64,000 nt of DNA, taken from Streptomyces lydicus. GTDB taxonomy: Bacteria; Actinomycetota; Actinomycetes; Streptomycetales; Streptomycetaceae. Every line of letters begins with the position of its first letter. Position 1 is the first letter of the stretch. Shown piece after piece: positions 41,398 to 50,248 of this stretch. A model generated the notes under the pieces. The model was given only the letters and a program-made list of their open reading frames with translations, searched no databases and was not told the origin of the DNA. The stretch covers positions 157,139-221,138 of the forward strand of contig NZ_JNZA01000006.1 in NCBI RefSeq assembly GCF_000717345.1, in the 5' to 3' direction. Both the position numbers and the translations under genes were made by a program.

Positions 41398-42606
41398 GTG
41401 GGGATCGAGAGTGATCAGCTCGTCTTTGACTATCTGAGCCGGGTCGGTGACCTGGCCCAGCAGCGGGGCCTGCCCGCCGCCACCCGGATGCGGCTGGTGA
41501 CCGGGCTGCGCGCCCGGATAGACGGCCAGCAGGCCGATTCGGTGTCCGGCGTCAAGAAGCTGCTGGCGCAGCTGGGGACGCCGGAGGCGGTGGTCGCGGA
41601 GGCCGGGGGCGCCCCGCCGCCGGGCGAACCGTCCCCGCCCGCCGCACCGCCGCCCCGCCGCGCCTCCGCCCGCGACCGGCTCACCGGCCTGGCCCGCCGC
41701 ACCGGCCTGACCGGCAGCCCCGCCGCGCCCGGCGAATCCGCCACCGGACGCGGCGCGGTCCCCGCCCCCCGCGGCGGCGACCCGGCCCCGCCCGCGCCCG
41801 CGGTCCCGGCCGCCGGGCTGCCCCCGCACCTCGCCGGCGCGGACGAGCTGGGCGACGCGCAGGACGCGCCCGACTGGTGGCGGGTCGAGCCGGCGCCGTT
41901 CGGGCCGGGCGAGACCGTGCCCGGCTTCGTCGGCGGCATCGAGATCCCGGAGATATGGGAGCGCCCCGAGAGCGACGGAGACGGCGACGGCGGCAAGGAC
42001 GGCGAGGCAGCCGGCGACGAGAGAGCGGGAGCCGGCGCGGCGGGCCGGCGCGGGCGGCTGTCGCTGCGGAAGAACGGCGGGCCGGCCGCCGCCGGTGACG
42101 CGGCCGACGCCCCCGCCGCGGGCGGCGCCCGGCCGCTGCCGAAGCCGCTGCGCCGCGTCCTCACCCGCCGCCGCCCGGCCGTCGCCGCACCGCCCCCGGC
42201 CGACGCGGACGGCACCGCCGACCGGGACGGCATCCCGGGCGAGGCCGTGCGGGGCCTCCCGCTGCGGGCGTGGCTCAGCCCCGTCCCCACGCTGGCGGTG
42301 CTGCTCCTGGTGGCCGGCGCGGTGCTCGGCTCGTGGCTCGCGCTGGCCGGCGGCTGGGCGCTGGCGTACGTCTCGCGCCGGCTGACCCGCACCGAGACCA
42401 AGTTCGCCGCGCTCGGCGTGCCAGGGACCGCCGTCGGCGCCCTGGTGGTGTGGATGTGGGGCCGCTTCGACGGCCGCTGGGGCGAGCCGCTCGCCCCGGG
42501 CCGGCTGGGCCCGGAACTCCTCGCCGCCCTGCCGGCCACGGCCCGCGTCGCGGCCGTCGCCTCGGCGCTCTACCTGCTGTGGCGGATGCGCCGCGCGGCC
42601 CGCTGA
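41398..42606 (+). CDS. HAAS-like membrane protein with disordered linker
   Basis: A 402-residue protein of unknown function. The N-terminal 65 residues (IESDQLVFDYLSRVGDLAQQRGLP to GVKKLLAQLGTPEAVVAEAGG) resemble a HAAS/DUF1700-type helical domain, usually found as the cytoplasmic signalling part of membrane proteins. A long Ala/Pro/Gly/Arg-rich linker (about 70-285) contains a DWWRVEPAPFGPGETVPGFVGGIE segment, and the C-terminal 110 residues carry three to four membrane helices with AWLSPVPTLAVLLLVAG at the start. GTG 41398 has AGGGG 5-6 bases upstream. It is divergent from the WYL-like gene and convergent with the iron-uptake operon. Confidence 0.6.
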   Translation: MGIESDQLVFDYLSRVGDLAQQRGLPAATRMRLVTGLRARIDGQQADSVSGVKKLLAQLGTPEAVVAEAGGAPPPGEPSPPAAPPPRRASARDRLTGLARRTGLTGSPAAPGESATGRGAVPAPRGGDPAPPAPAVPAAGLPPHLAGADELGDAQDAPDWWRVEPAPFGPGETVPGFVGGIEIPEIWERPESDGDGDGGKDGEAAGDERAGAGAAGRRGRLSLRKNGGPAAAGDAADAPAAGGARPLPKPLRRVLTRRRPAVAAPPPADADGTADRDGIPGEAVRGLPLRAWLSPVPTLAVLLLVAGAVLGSWLALAGGWALAYVSRRLTRTETKFAALGVPGTAVGALVVWMWGRFDGRWGEPLAPGRLGPELLAALPATARVAAVASALYLLWRMRRAAR

Positions 42607-42658
42607 GCCCGGCCGCGGGCGGGCGGCGCGCCACCGCCGCCGGCCCGCCCGGCGCCGC

Positions 42659-43723
42659 TCACCTCGCGGCGAGCCGCTGCTGTATCTCGTCGAGGATCTT
42701 GCCGGCCGCCGTGTAGCCGATGCCCTGGATCCAGAGCTGGTCGTCGACGCGGAAGGAGCGCCCGGCGGTGACCGCCCGCAGGTGCTTCCACAGGCCGCCG
42801 GTGGTGATCTGCGCCTCCTTGGACTTCTCCGGCGTGCCGTAGGAGGCGTAGAAGACGGCGTCGGCGTCGGCCTTGTCGATCTGCTCGGGCCCGACCTCGG
42901 TCATCAGGCCGTCCCGGGCGCCGTCGACGACATCGGTGGGACCGGTGCCGAGGTCGGCGAGAACGGTGCCGAGGTAGCTGCGGCAGCCGTAGATGCGGGT
43001 GTCGGCGCCCTCGACGAAGCGGACCACGTTCGTGCGGAGCTTGCCGGCCTTCGCCGGGCCGCCGAGCGCCGCGGTGACCCGCTTGGCGTGCGCCCGGTAC
43101 GCGGCGACGGCGCGCTTGGCCTCGGGGATCCGGCCGAGGGCGGCGGCGTGCGTGGCGAAGTTCTGCTTCCAGGGGTAGCCGGTGGTCTCCGTCATCACCG
43201 TCGGCGCGATCTTCGACAGCTGCGCGTAGCGCCCGCCGTCACGGACCTTGCTGGTCAGGATCAGATCGGGCTTGAGAGCGGCGACCGCCTCCAGGTTGGG
43301 GGCGCCGATCCTGCCGACGTCCTTGATGCCGGCGACGGCCTTCCCGGGGAGGTAGTCGAGGAAGCCGGAGGCCACGTCGGAGCGGGTGGCGCCGACCGGC
43401 TTGACGCCCAGGGTCAGCGCGGAGTCCAGCTCGGCGGTGTCCAGGACGACCACCCGCTTCGGGGCGCCGGGCACCCGCACCTCGCCCATCGCCGTCCGCA
43501 CCGGGTGGGTGCCGCCGCCGGCGGCCGGCTCCGGCCAGGTGACCGCGGGCTGCGCCGGGCAGTCGGCGGGCTTGAAGGAGCCGCCGGCGCCCGCGGAGGA
43601 CGCGCCGTCACCGGCGCCGCAGCCCGTCAGCAGCAGGACGGCGGCGAGTGCGGTGGCGGCGGCCACGGCGGGGGTGGGGGAGGGCAGGACGGAACGGCGC
43701 CTGGCGACCGAGGAGCGGGGCAT
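42659..43723 (-). CDS. Iron-siderophore ABC substrate-binding lipoprotein
   Basis: A 354-residue class III (FepB/FhuD/BtuF-type) receptor for ferric siderophores or related chelates. Its lipoprotein signal ends LLTGC with Cys35. The mature protein shows VRVPGAPKRVVVLDTAELDSAL, VKPVGATRSDVASGF, IKDVGRIGAPNLEAVAALKPDLILTS, and a C-terminal DQLWIQGIGYTAAGKILDEI. It is the last gene of the permease-permease-ATPase-receptor set, with a 102-base gap that holds a 20-bp direct repeat. AAAGGA is before the ATG. The siderophore is not identifiable; no siderophore biosynthesis genes are near. Confidence 0.9.
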   Translation of the reverse strand: MPRSSVARRRSVLPSPTPAVAAATALAAVLLLTGCGAGDGASSAGAGGSFKPADCPAQPAVTWPEPAAGGGTHPVRTAMGEVRVPGAPKRVVVLDTAELDSALTLGVKPVGATRSDVASGFLDYLPGKAVAGIKDVGRIGAPNLEAVAALKPDLILTSKVRDGGRYAQLSKIAPTVMTETTGYPWKQNFATHAAALGRIPEAKRAVAAYRAHAKRVTAALGGPAKAGKLRTNVVRFVEGADTRIYGCRSYLGTVLADLGTGPTDVVDGARDGLMTEVGPEQIDKADADAVFYASYGTPEKSKEAQITTGGLWKHLRAVTAGRSFRVDDQLWIQGIGYTAAGKILDEIQQRLAAR

Positions 43724-43736
43724 GGCATGTCCTTTC

Positions 43737-43777
43737 GGCTCGTACGGGAAGGGACCGGCTCGTACGGGGGAGGGACC
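43737..43777. repeat. 20-bp direct repeat in front of the iron receptor gene
   Basis: Two adjacent copies, 43737-43756 and 43757-43777 (GGCTCGTACGGG(A/G)AGGGACC type, the second one base longer), immediately upstream of the receptor's ribosome site. It may bind a regulator or modulate expression of the receptor relative to the ATPase. Confidence 0.7.
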
Positions 43778-43825
43778 GGCGGCGGGAGGACCGTGCGCCG
43801 GGGCGGACGGCGGGGCGGCGGGCGG

Positions 43826-44686
43826 TCACGGTGCGGGGCGCGGCAGGCGGGGGCGTCCCGGCACCACCAGCGGGGAGCCGGTCACCGGGTCCGGGACCAC
43901 CACCGACGCCAGGCCGAAGACCTCCCGGACCAGTTCCGCGGTGACGATCTCGCCGGGGTGCCCCTGCGCCACCACCCGGCCCGCCTTCATGGCCACCAGG
44001 TGGTCGGCGTAACGGGCGGCCTGGTTGAGGTCGTGGAGCACCGCGACGACGGTGCGGCCGCGGTCGTGGTTCAACTGCCGCACCAGGTCGAGGACCTCGA
44101 CCTGGTGCGCGATGTCCAGGTACGTCGTCGGCTCGTCCAGCAGCAGCAGCTCGGTCTCCTGGGCGAGGGCCATGGCGATCCACACCCGCTGCCGCTGCCC
44201 GCCGGACAGCTCGTCCACCGGGCGGTCGGCGAGCCCGGCCACGCCGGTGCGCGCCATCGCGTCGGTGACCGCCCGCTCGTCCTCCGCCGACCACTGCTGC
44301 CACCACCGCTGATGCGGCTGCCGCCCGCGGGCGACGAGATCGGCGACGGTGATCGCCTCGGGCGCGACCGGGCTCTGCGGCAGCAGGCCGAGTGACCGGG
44401 CGATGTTCCGGGTGGGGATGCGGGCGAGGTCCGTACCGTCCAGGAGCACGGCACCGTGCCGGGGCCGCAGCAGCCGGCCGAGGGCCCGCAGCAGCGTCGA
44501 CTTGCCGCAGGCGTTGGGGCCGACGACGACGGTGACCGCGCCGTCCGGCAGGTCCAGGTCGAGGCCCTCGACGACCGTGCGGCCGTCGTAGCCGAGCGTC
44601 AGGGCGCGGGCGGCGAGCCGGCCGGCCGGGCCCCCGCCGCCCTCCGCCGCGCCCTGCCGCCGCACGCTGTCACCGGTCCCGGTCAC
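43826..44686 (-). CDS. Iron-siderophore ABC transporter ATPase
   Basis: A 286-residue FecE/FhuC-type ATP-binding subunit that powers siderophore import in the cytoplasm. Walker [22 protein letters not shown]-loop LGLLPQSP, signature [17 protein letters not shown], Walker [17 protein letters not shown] and switch [13 protein letters not shown] are all intact. The GTG start is well placed by GGGAGGAA and overlaps the upstream permease stop by four bases (GTGA), giving translational coupling. It is followed by the receptor gene. Function secure; the substrate is inferred from the family and its permease. Confidence 0.95.
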   Translation of the reverse strand: MTGTGDSVRRQGAAEGGGGPAGRLAARALTLGYDGRTVVEGLDLDLPDGAVTVVVGPNACGKSTLLRALGRLLRPRHGAVLLDGTDLARIPTRNIARSLGLLPQSPVAPEAITVADLVARGRQPHQRWWQQWSAEDERAVTDAMARTGVAGLADRPVDELSGGQRQRVWIAMALAQETELLLLDEPTTYLDIAHQVEVLDLVRQLNHDRGRTVVAVLHDLNQAARYADHLVAMKAGRVVAQGHPGEIVTAELVREVFGLASVVVPDPVTGSPLVVPGRPRLPRPAP

Positions 44687-45864
44687 GCTGTTCCTCCCGT
44701 CGCGGCACAGCCGCCGGTGCGAGGGCCCCTGACGACGAGCCAGAGCAGGTACGGGGCGCCGACGGCGGCGGTCAGCACACCCACCGGCAGCTCCGTCGGC
44801 GCGAAGAGCTTGCGGGCGAGCAGATCGCCCAGGACCACCAGGACGGCGCCCAGCAGCGCCGAGCAGAGCAGCGGAATCTGCGCCGTCCGCGTCATCCGGC
44901 GGGCGATCTGCGGAGCCAGCAGCGCCACGAAGTCCACCGGCCCGGCCGCCCCGGTGGCCAGCGACGCCAGGACCACCCCGAGCGCCACCAGGCCGAGGCG
45001 GGTGCGGCCGAGCCGGACGCCCAGCGCGGTCGCGGTGCCGTCGTCCAGCACGACGGCCCGCTGGGCACGCGCCGCCCACAGCACGCCCGGCAGCAGCACC
45101 AGCAGCGCCCCACCGAGCGGCGCCGCCTCCGCCCAGCCGCGCCCGTTGAGCGAACCGGTCATCCACACCTGGGCCTGCTGGGCGACGAGGTAGTCGCCCT
45201 TCGTCAGGAAGAGGTGGGTGACCGACCGCAGCGCGACGGCGCAGCCGATGCCGATCAGGACGAAGCGGGTGGCGTGCAGGCCGCCGCGCCAGGCGACGAC
45301 GTAAACCAGCGCGGCGGCCAGCACCCCGCCGGCCACGGACAGGTAGGGCAGGACGGCGTACGTGGCGGTCCCCCCGCCCACCGCAGGGGGAGCGACGCCG
45401 AAGGTCATCGCGGCGACCGTCAGCGCGCTCGCTCCCTGGCTGATGCCGATGATGTCGGGGCTGGCGAGCGGATTGCGGGCCACCGTCTGGATCAGCCCGC
45501 CGGCGACCCCGAACGCCGCGCCGACCATCAGGCCGACGGTCATCCGCGGCAGCCGCAGCGTGCCGACGACCAGCTCGTGGGCCGACGGCCGGCCCACCAG
45601 CACGTCGACGACCTGCGACGGCGGCACGAAGCTCTCCCCGACGGACAGATACGCACCGCACACGGCCGCCAGAAACACCGTCAGCACGACGGCGGCCACC
45701 GCCGCCCTGCGGTGCACCAGGAACGACCCGCGGCCGGCCCGCACCAGCGCATGCCCGGTGGGCCGCACCGCGCTTCCGCCCCGCGGCGGCCCGGGCGGGG
45801 GAGTGCGGCGGCCCGGCACGCCGCCCTGGCGCGGCACCCGGCCGGTCACCTTCCGGTCCGTCAC
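44683..45864 (-). CDS. FecCD-family iron-siderophore permease 2
   Basis: A 393-residue permease subunit with about ten membrane helices, of the FecCD/BtuC family. It carries [43 protein letters not shown] (family motif), [41 protein letters not shown], and [20 protein letters not shown]. The N-terminal 55 residues are a long Arg/Pro/Gly-rich cytoplasmic tail. It overlaps the preceding permease stop and the following ATPase start by four bases each, so all three are tightly coupled. Confidence 0.93.
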   Translation of the reverse strand: MTDRKVTGRVPRQGGVPGRRTPPPGPPRGGSAVRPTGHALVRAGRGSFLVHRRAAVAAVVLTVFLAAVCGAYLSVGESFVPPSQVVDVLVGRPSAHELVVGTLRLPRMTVGLMVGAAFGVAGGLIQTVARNPLASPDIIGISQGASALTVAAMTFGVAPPAVGGGTATYAVLPYLSVAGGVLAAALVYVVAWRGGLHATRFVLIGIGCAVALRSVTHLFLTKGDYLVAQQAQVWMTGSLNGRGWAEAAPLGGALLVLLPGVLWAARAQRAVVLDDGTATALGVRLGRTRLGLVALGVVLASLATGAAGPVDFVALLAPQIARRMTRTAQIPLLCSALLGAVLVVLGDLLARKLFAPTELPVGVLTAAVGAPYLLWLVVRGPRTGGCAATGGTA

Positions 45865-46868
45865 GCCGCCACCCCTGCCCTCCGGCGCACCAGCGCCACC
45901 AGGAACGGCACCCCGATCAGCGCCGTCATCACGCCCGCCGGAACCTCCGACGGCGGGAGGACGATCCGGCCCAGGGTGTCCGAGACCAGCACCACGACCG
46001 GCCCGAGCAGCGCCGCCATCGGCAGCACCCAGCGGTGGCCGCCGCCCACGGCCGCCCGGGCGAGGTGCGGAACGGCCAGCCCCACGAACGCGATCGGGCC
46101 GGCCGCGGCGACACCCGCGCCGGTCAGCACCGTCGCGCCCAGCCCGCCCACGACGCGCACGGCTCCGACCTTCCGGCCCAGCCCCCTGGCGACGTCCTCA
46201 CCCAGCGCCAGCGCGTCCAGCCCGCGCGCCACGGACAGCACGAGCACCGCGCCGGCCAGCAGGAACGGCCAGACGCGGGCGGCCACTTCGGCGTCCCGGC
46301 CGGTGAGCGAGCCGACCTGCCAGAAGCGGAACTCGTCCAGCGCCGCGGCCCTGGTGGTGAGGATCGTCATCGTCACCGACACCAGCAGCGCGTTGACGGC
46401 CGCCCCCGACAGCGCGAGCTTGACCGGGGTGGCGCCGCCCCGGCCGCGGGTGGCGACGGCGTGGACGAGGACGCCCGCGACCCCCGCGCCGGCGAAGGCG
46501 AAGCCCACGTAGCCGGTCAGGGTGTGGACCCCGGCGAAGGCGATGGCGACCACCACCGCCGCCGCGGCGCCCTGGCTGACGCCGAGGATGCCGGGGTCGG
46601 CGATCGGGTTGCGGGTGAGGCCCTGCAGGACCGTGCCGGCCATCGCCAGCGCCGCGCCGACCAGCAGGCCGATCTCGGTACGCGGCAGCCGCAGGAACCG
46701 CACGACCTGCACGGCGTCGCCGTCGCCGCCGTGCACCAGGGCGCCGAGCACCTCGGCCGGCGAGAACGCGCGGCTGCCCACGGCCAGCGACAGCAGGACG
46801 GCGAGCAGCAGCGCGAGCAGCGCCACCGCCATCAGGGCGAGGCGGCGGCCGGACGTCCGGGGCGTCAT
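45861..46868 (-). CDS. FecCD-family iron-siderophore permease 1
   Basis: A 335-residue FecCD permease, first gene of the import operon. It shows [44 protein letters not shown], the family motif, [42 protein letters not shown], and [23 protein letters not shown]. Two unlike permeases form a heterodimer in such systems. GAAGGG lies 10 bases before the ATG. The operon runs permease 1, permease 2, ATPase, receptor. An imperfect IdeR/DmdR-type motif lies in the short gap to the divergent HAD gene and may give iron control. Confidence 0.93.
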   Translation of the reverse strand: MTPRTSGRRLALMAVALLALLLAVLLSLAVGSRAFSPAEVLGALVHGGDGDAVQVVRFLRLPRTEIGLLVGAALAMAGTVLQGLTRNPIADPGILGVSQGAAAAVVVAIAFAGVHTLTGYVGFAFAGAGVAGVLVHAVATRGRGGATPVKLALSGAAVNALLVSVTMTILTTRAAALDEFRFWQVGSLTGRDAEVAARVWPFLLAGAVLVLSVARGLDALALGEDVARGLGRKVGAVRVVGGLGATVLTGAGVAAAGPIAFVGLAVPHLARAAVGGGHRWVLPMAALLGPVVVLVSDTLGRIVLPPSEVPAGVMTALIGVPFLVALVRRRAGVAA

Positions 46869-46909
46869 GGGCGCGTCACCCTTCGTCCGCGGCCGGAAGG
46901 GAAGTCGGG

Positions 46910-46928
46910 TAAGGCAGGGCTGAGCGTA
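46910..46928. promoter_or_regulatory. Possible iron box (IdeR/DmdR1-like)
   Basis: TAAGGCAGGGCTGAGCGTA-type sequence agrees with the iron-box pattern TWAGGTWAGSCTWACCTWA at roughly 13 of 19 positions. It is weak on the right side. The location, just upstream of the siderophore importer and 46 bases before the divergent HAD gene, makes it worth noting. Confidence 0.3.
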
Positions 46929-46973
46929 AGGCCCCGGTCGGCCCGGAACGGGCCCACCGGCACAATGGCTGGC

Positions 46974-47657
46974 ATGGCTGCACACCCCCTGACGGTCGGG
47001 TTCGACCTCGACATGACGCTGATCGATTCCCGTCCCGGTATCAAGGCCGCCTACCAGGAGCTGGCCACCAGGACCGGCACCTTCGTCGATGCCGAAGCGG
47101 CGGTGACCCGGCTGGGGCCGCCGCTGGAGCAGGAGATCCGCCGCTGGTTCCCCGCGGAGCGGGTGACGGAGATCAGCGCCCTCTACCGGGCGCTCTACCC
47201 GGACTTCGCCATCACGCCGACACCGGCGATGCGGGGCGCGCGGGAGGCCGTCGCCGCGGTGCGGGCGGCGGGCGGCCGGGCCGTCGTGGTGACCGCCAAG
47301 TACGAGCCCAACGCCAAGCTGCACCTGGCGCACCTGGGCATCGAGCCGGACGCGGTCATCGGCTCGCTGTGGGCGGAGGCCAAGGCCGAGGCGCTGCGGG
47401 AGCACGGCGCGCGGATCTACGTCGGCGACCACACCGGCGACGTGCGGGGCGCGCGGGCCGCGGGCGCGCTGTCCGTCGCCGTCGTCACCGGGCCCTGCGA
47501 CGCGGCCGAACTGCGGGCGGCCGGCGCCGAGGTGCTGCTGGACGACCTGACGGCCTTCCCGTCATGGCTGGAACGCTACGTCGCAGAAGGGGCGGACGGG
47601 GCAGAAGGGGCGGACGGCGACGGGACGCCGGAGGCTGCCGAGGCCGCCCGGGCCTGA
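46974..47657 (+). CDS. HAD-superfamily phosphatase (phosphoglycolate phosphatase-like)
   Basis: A 227-residue HAD hydrolase with the nucleophile motif VGFDLDMTLIDSR (DxDMT), the Thr/Ser motif VVVTAKYEPNAK, and GDHTGDVRGARAAG with the two Asp residues of motif IV. The cap is of the C1 type, as in phosphoglycolate phosphatases; the substrate is not known. ATG 46974 is favoured: CACAAT lies 7 bases upstream and there is no Shine-Dalgarno sequence, so the message may be leaderless; ATG 46965 is an in-frame alternative. The C-terminal tail is Glu/Gly/Ala-rich and overlaps the opposite gene by 82 bases. Confidence 0.85.
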   Translation: MAAHPLTVGFDLDMTLIDSRPGIKAAYQELATRTGTFVDAEAAVTRLGPPLEQEIRRWFPAERVTEISALYRALYPDFAITPTPAMRGAREAVAAVRAAGGRAVVVTAKYEPNAKLHLAHLGIEPDAVIGSLWAEAKAEALREHGARIYVGDHTGDVRGARAAGALSVAVVTGPCDAAELRAAGAEVLLDDLTAFPSWLERYVAEGADGAEGADGDGTPEAAEAARA

Positions 47658-47872
47658 CGGCGCTGCGCGGCGGCGGACCGCACGACCCCGCCCGCGGCCA
47701 CCAGGAAACCGAGGCCCATCAGCATGCACAGCCAGTAGAACGCGGACGGCAGCGGGTGCGCCCCGATGAACAGCGGCGTCATCGTGGCGAGAGTGGCCGC
47801 CGCGCCAACAAGGAACATGATCGCGCCGATTCGGACCAGCAGATCCCCGGCACGGGGAGTTTCGTCAGACAC
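47576..47872 (-). CDS. Small two-helix membrane protein
   Basis: A 98-residue protein with two membrane helices (IGAIMFLVGAAATLATMTPL and FYWLCMLMGLGFLVAAGGVV), a short acidic N-terminus (SDETPRAGDLL) and a basic then Ser/Ala/Pro-rich tail. No family with known function is recognised; the type is widespread in Streptomyces. GTG 47872 is chosen because a Ser-Asp-Glu-Thr opening directly precedes the first helix. The last 82 bases overlap the opposite HAD gene, so its C-terminal tail is presumably dispensable. Confidence 0.6.
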   Translation of the reverse strand: MSDETPRAGDLLVRIGAIMFLVGAAATLATMTPLFIGAHPLPSAFYWLCMLMGLGFLVAAGGVVRSAAAQRRQARAASAASGVPSPSAPSAPSAPSAT

Positions 47873-48087
47873 CTGACCAGGGTAAGTCCGGGCCAGAAGC
47901 GCTGAGGATCCACCCGGCGGCGTCTTGTCACCGGCCCCCGGACCATTAGCCTTGGTGATGGCGGGTCCTACGGCCCGCTGCATTGCTATCCAGACCGTTT
48001 CTTCCGCATTCTTCCGCACCGTGCCGCAGATGCAGCGGCCGCGCCCAGCCCAGATTTTTTCCAACGAGTACGAGGACGAGGACAGAC

Positions 48088-48471
48088 GTGCCTACCGGCA
48101 AGGTCAAGTGGTTCAACAGCGAGAAGGGCTTCGGCTTTCTCTCCCGCGATGACGGCGGTGACGTCTTCGTGCACTCGTCGGTGCTGCCCGACGGCGTGGC
48201 CGCACTCAAGCCTGGCCAGCGCGTCGAATTCGGCGTCGTAGCAGGTCAGCGCGGCGACCAGGCGCTGACCGTCACCCTCCTCGACCCCGCTCCCTCGGTC
48301 GCCGCGGCCCAGCGCCGCAAGCCCGACGAACTCGCCTCGATCGTCCAGGACCTCACCACGCTCCTGGAGAACGTCACCCAGCAGCTGGAACGCGGCCGCT
48401 ACCCCGACAAGGCGCACGGCGCGAAGATCGCCGGCATGCTGCGCGCGGTCGCCGACCAGCTCGACGTCTGA
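48088..48471 (+). CDS. Cold-shock domain protein with C-terminal extension
   Basis: A 127-residue protein: an N-terminal cold-shock domain (TGKVKWFNSEKGFGFLS, RNP1 KGFGFL; RNP2 VFVHSS) and an extension of about 60 residues (SVAAAQRRKPDELASIVQDLTTLLENVTQQLERGRYPDKAHG) that looks helical and could mediate dimerisation. The long form is distinct from the 67-residue CspA type at 17143 and is common in Streptomyces. It binds single-stranded nucleic acid. GTG 48088 has GAGGA about 5 bases upstream. The leader before it includes a TTTTTT run (48055-48060). Confidence 0.9.
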   Translation: MPTGKVKWFNSEKGFGFLSRDDGGDVFVHSSVLPDGVAALKPGQRVEFGVVAGQRGDQALTVTLLDPAPSVAAAQRRKPDELASIVQDLTTLLENVTQQLERGRYPDKAHGAKIAGMLRAVADQLDV

Positions 48472-48521
48472 CGGCACACGGCGCACCGCAAGCGCCGCAC
48501 ACCGGCGCACCGTTCAGCGCC

Positions 48522-49373
48522 TCACACGAAACGCAGCGCATCCCGGCAGAGGGGCGGCACCAGCCCCTCGGCCGCGGCGCGGGTGAGCAGCCCGCGCACC
48601 GCGGCATAGCCGTCCTCACCGAGGTCGGCGGTGAACTCGTTGACGTACAGCCCGATGTGCTGGTCGGCCACCTTCGGGTCCATCTCCTGGGCGTGCTCCA
48701 GCACATACGGACGGGAAGCCTCCGGATCGTCCCACGCCATCAGCACGGACGCCCGGATGGCGGCCGCCAGGCCGCGCAGCGCCTCCTCGCCCAGCGACCG
48801 CTTGGCGACGATCGCACCCAGCGGAATCGGCAGGCCGGTGGTCAGCTCCCAGTGCTCACCCATGTCCGCCAGACAGCGCAGACCGTAGTCCTGATACGTG
48901 AAACGCGCCTCGTGGATCACCAGGCCCGCATCGACCTTGCCGTCACGCACAGCCGGCATGATCTCGTGGAACGGCAGCACCACGATCTCCCCGACACCAC
49001 CCGGCACCTCCGCCGCCGCCCACAACCGGAACAGCAGATACGCGGTCGACCGCTCACTGGGCACCGCGACCGTCTTCCCCGCCAGATCCGCGGCACCGCC
49101 CCCCTGCCGGGTCAGCACCAGCGGCCCGCAGCCGCGCCCCAGCGCCCCGCCGCACGGCAGCAGCGCATACTCCTCCAGCACCCACGGCAGCACCGCGTAC
49201 GACACCTTCAGCACATCGAACTCGCCCCGCTCGGCCATGCCGTTGGTCAGATCGATGTCGGCGAAGGTGACCGCCAGCTCCGGCGCCCCGGGGACGCGGC
49301 CGTGCGCCAGCGCGTCGAAGACGAAGGTGTCGTTCGGGCACGGCGAGTACGCGATGTTCAACGGCCGGGTCAC
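48522..49373 (-). CDS. mqnD: 1,4-dihydroxy-6-naphthoate synthase (futalosine pathway)
   Basis: Converts cyclic dehypoxanthine futalosine to 1,4-dihydroxy-6-naphthoate, the naphthoquinone precursor of menaquinone in Streptomyces. The 283-residue protein has a periplasmic-binding-protein-like fold with NIAYSPCPNDTFVFDALAHGRV, the MqnD signature, TFADIDLTNGMAERGEFDVLKVSYA, and PSERSTAYLLFRLW, with LPFHEIMPAVRDGKVDAGLVIHEARFTYQ later. It follows mqnB with a four-base ATGA overlap. Function is highly likely, given both motifs and neighbour. Confidence 0.95.
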   Translation of the reverse strand: MTRPLNIAYSPCPNDTFVFDALAHGRVPGAPELAVTFADIDLTNGMAERGEFDVLKVSYAVLPWVLEEYALLPCGGALGRGCGPLVLTRQGGGAADLAGKTVAVPSERSTAYLLFRLWAAAEVPGGVGEIVVLPFHEIMPAVRDGKVDAGLVIHEARFTYQDYGLRCLADMGEHWELTTGLPIPLGAIVAKRSLGEEALRGLAAAIRASVLMAWDDPEASRPYVLEHAQEMDPKVADQHIGLYVNEFTADLGEDGYAAVRGLLTRAAAEGLVPPLCRDALRFV

Positions 49374-50248
49374 GAGGTCCTCCTGGAGGGACGGTGCGGT
49401 TCCGCAGCCGGCCCGCCGGCGGCGGCCACGGCTCCGGGAAACGTACGGAAAGCGCCGGTGAGCGCGGCGAGAGCGTCACCGATGCGCCACGCGGCACGGT
49501 CGCGGGGACCGACCGCATTGGAGACCGAACGGATCTCCAGAACGGGCACACCGTGTGCGGCGGCCGCCTCGGCCACCCCGAAGCCCTCCATCGCCTCCAC
49601 CAGCACACCCGGGTGACGCCCCGCCAGCTCCGCGGCGCGCGCGGCACTGCCGGTGACGGTGGAAACGGTGACGACCGGGCCGACGGCCGCGCCGGCCGCC
49701 GCCGCGACGGCCTCGACCAGCGCCGGATCGGGGCGGTGCGCCACCGTCCCGAAGCCCAGCTCGGTGACCGGCGTGAAACCGTCGGGGGTCTCGGCGCCCA
49801 GGTCCGCCGCGACGATCACCTCCGCGACCACCACCGCACCCAACGGCACCCCCGAAGCGGCCCCACCCGGGCGAACAGAGCCGGCACCGGGGGGAAAACC
49901 GCCGCCGATACCGGCCGACACCACCAGGCCGTACGGCGCGCCGGCGAGCGCCGCGGCGGTCAGCGCGGTGGCCGTCCCCGCCGCGGCCGCGGCCGGACCG
50001 ACACCGGCCGCCAGCACATCCAGCGCCACCGGCCCGCCGCGCACACACCGCAGTTCACCGCCGCCGGGCAGCGTACGCACCGCCGGCGCCGCGCCGTCCG
50101 CCGACGCGGCGCACACCGCGTCACGCTCGGCGGCCACCGCCGTGACGACCAGGACCCGGCCCGCCGGGTCCGCGCCGTCCGCGGCCCGGTCCCCGGCGTC
50201 CCGCGCGCTCAGAGCGCTCAGTCCTTCTGCTTCAGGGTGAAGTGCCAC
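49370..50248 (-). CDS. mqnB: Futalosine hydrolase
   Basis: Removes hypoxanthine from futalosine to give dehypoxanthine futalosine. The 292-residue frame contains the nucleoside phosphorylase fold: VLVVTAVAAERDAV opening, LAAGVGPAAAAAGTATAL, VVSAGIGGGFPPGA, and VEAMEGFGVAEAAAAHGVPVLEIRSVSNAVGPRDRAAWRIGDAL near the C-terminus with the purine-binding Asp. The start is unclear: no ATG/GTG lies near the real beginning (RVLVVTA), and the only candidate is GTG 50248, which overlaps the upstream lipoprotein gene by 31 bases. The overlap would couple the two genes. mqnD follows with a four-base overlap. Confidence 0.93.
   Translation of the reverse strand: MALHPEAEGLSALSARDAGDRAADGADPAGRVLVVTAVAAERDAVCAASADGAAPAVRTLPGGGELRCVRGGPVALDVLAAGVGPAAAAAGTATALTAAALAGAPYGLVVSAGIGGGFPPGAGSVRPGGAASGVPLGAVVVAEVIVAADLGAETPDGFTPVTELGFGTVAHRPDPALVEAVAAAAGAAVGPVVTVSTVTGSAARAAELAGRHPGVLVEAMEGFGVAEAAAAHGVPVLEIRSVSNAVGPRDRAAWRIGDALAALTGAFRTFPGAVAAAGGPAAEPHRPSRRTS

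Noticed and set aside
35614..41414. Two very long plus-strand frames (35614-38505 and 38625-41414)
   Set aside because: Both run antisense to the XPB and WYL-like genes and give Arg/Gly-rich products without domains. They result from high GC at third positions.
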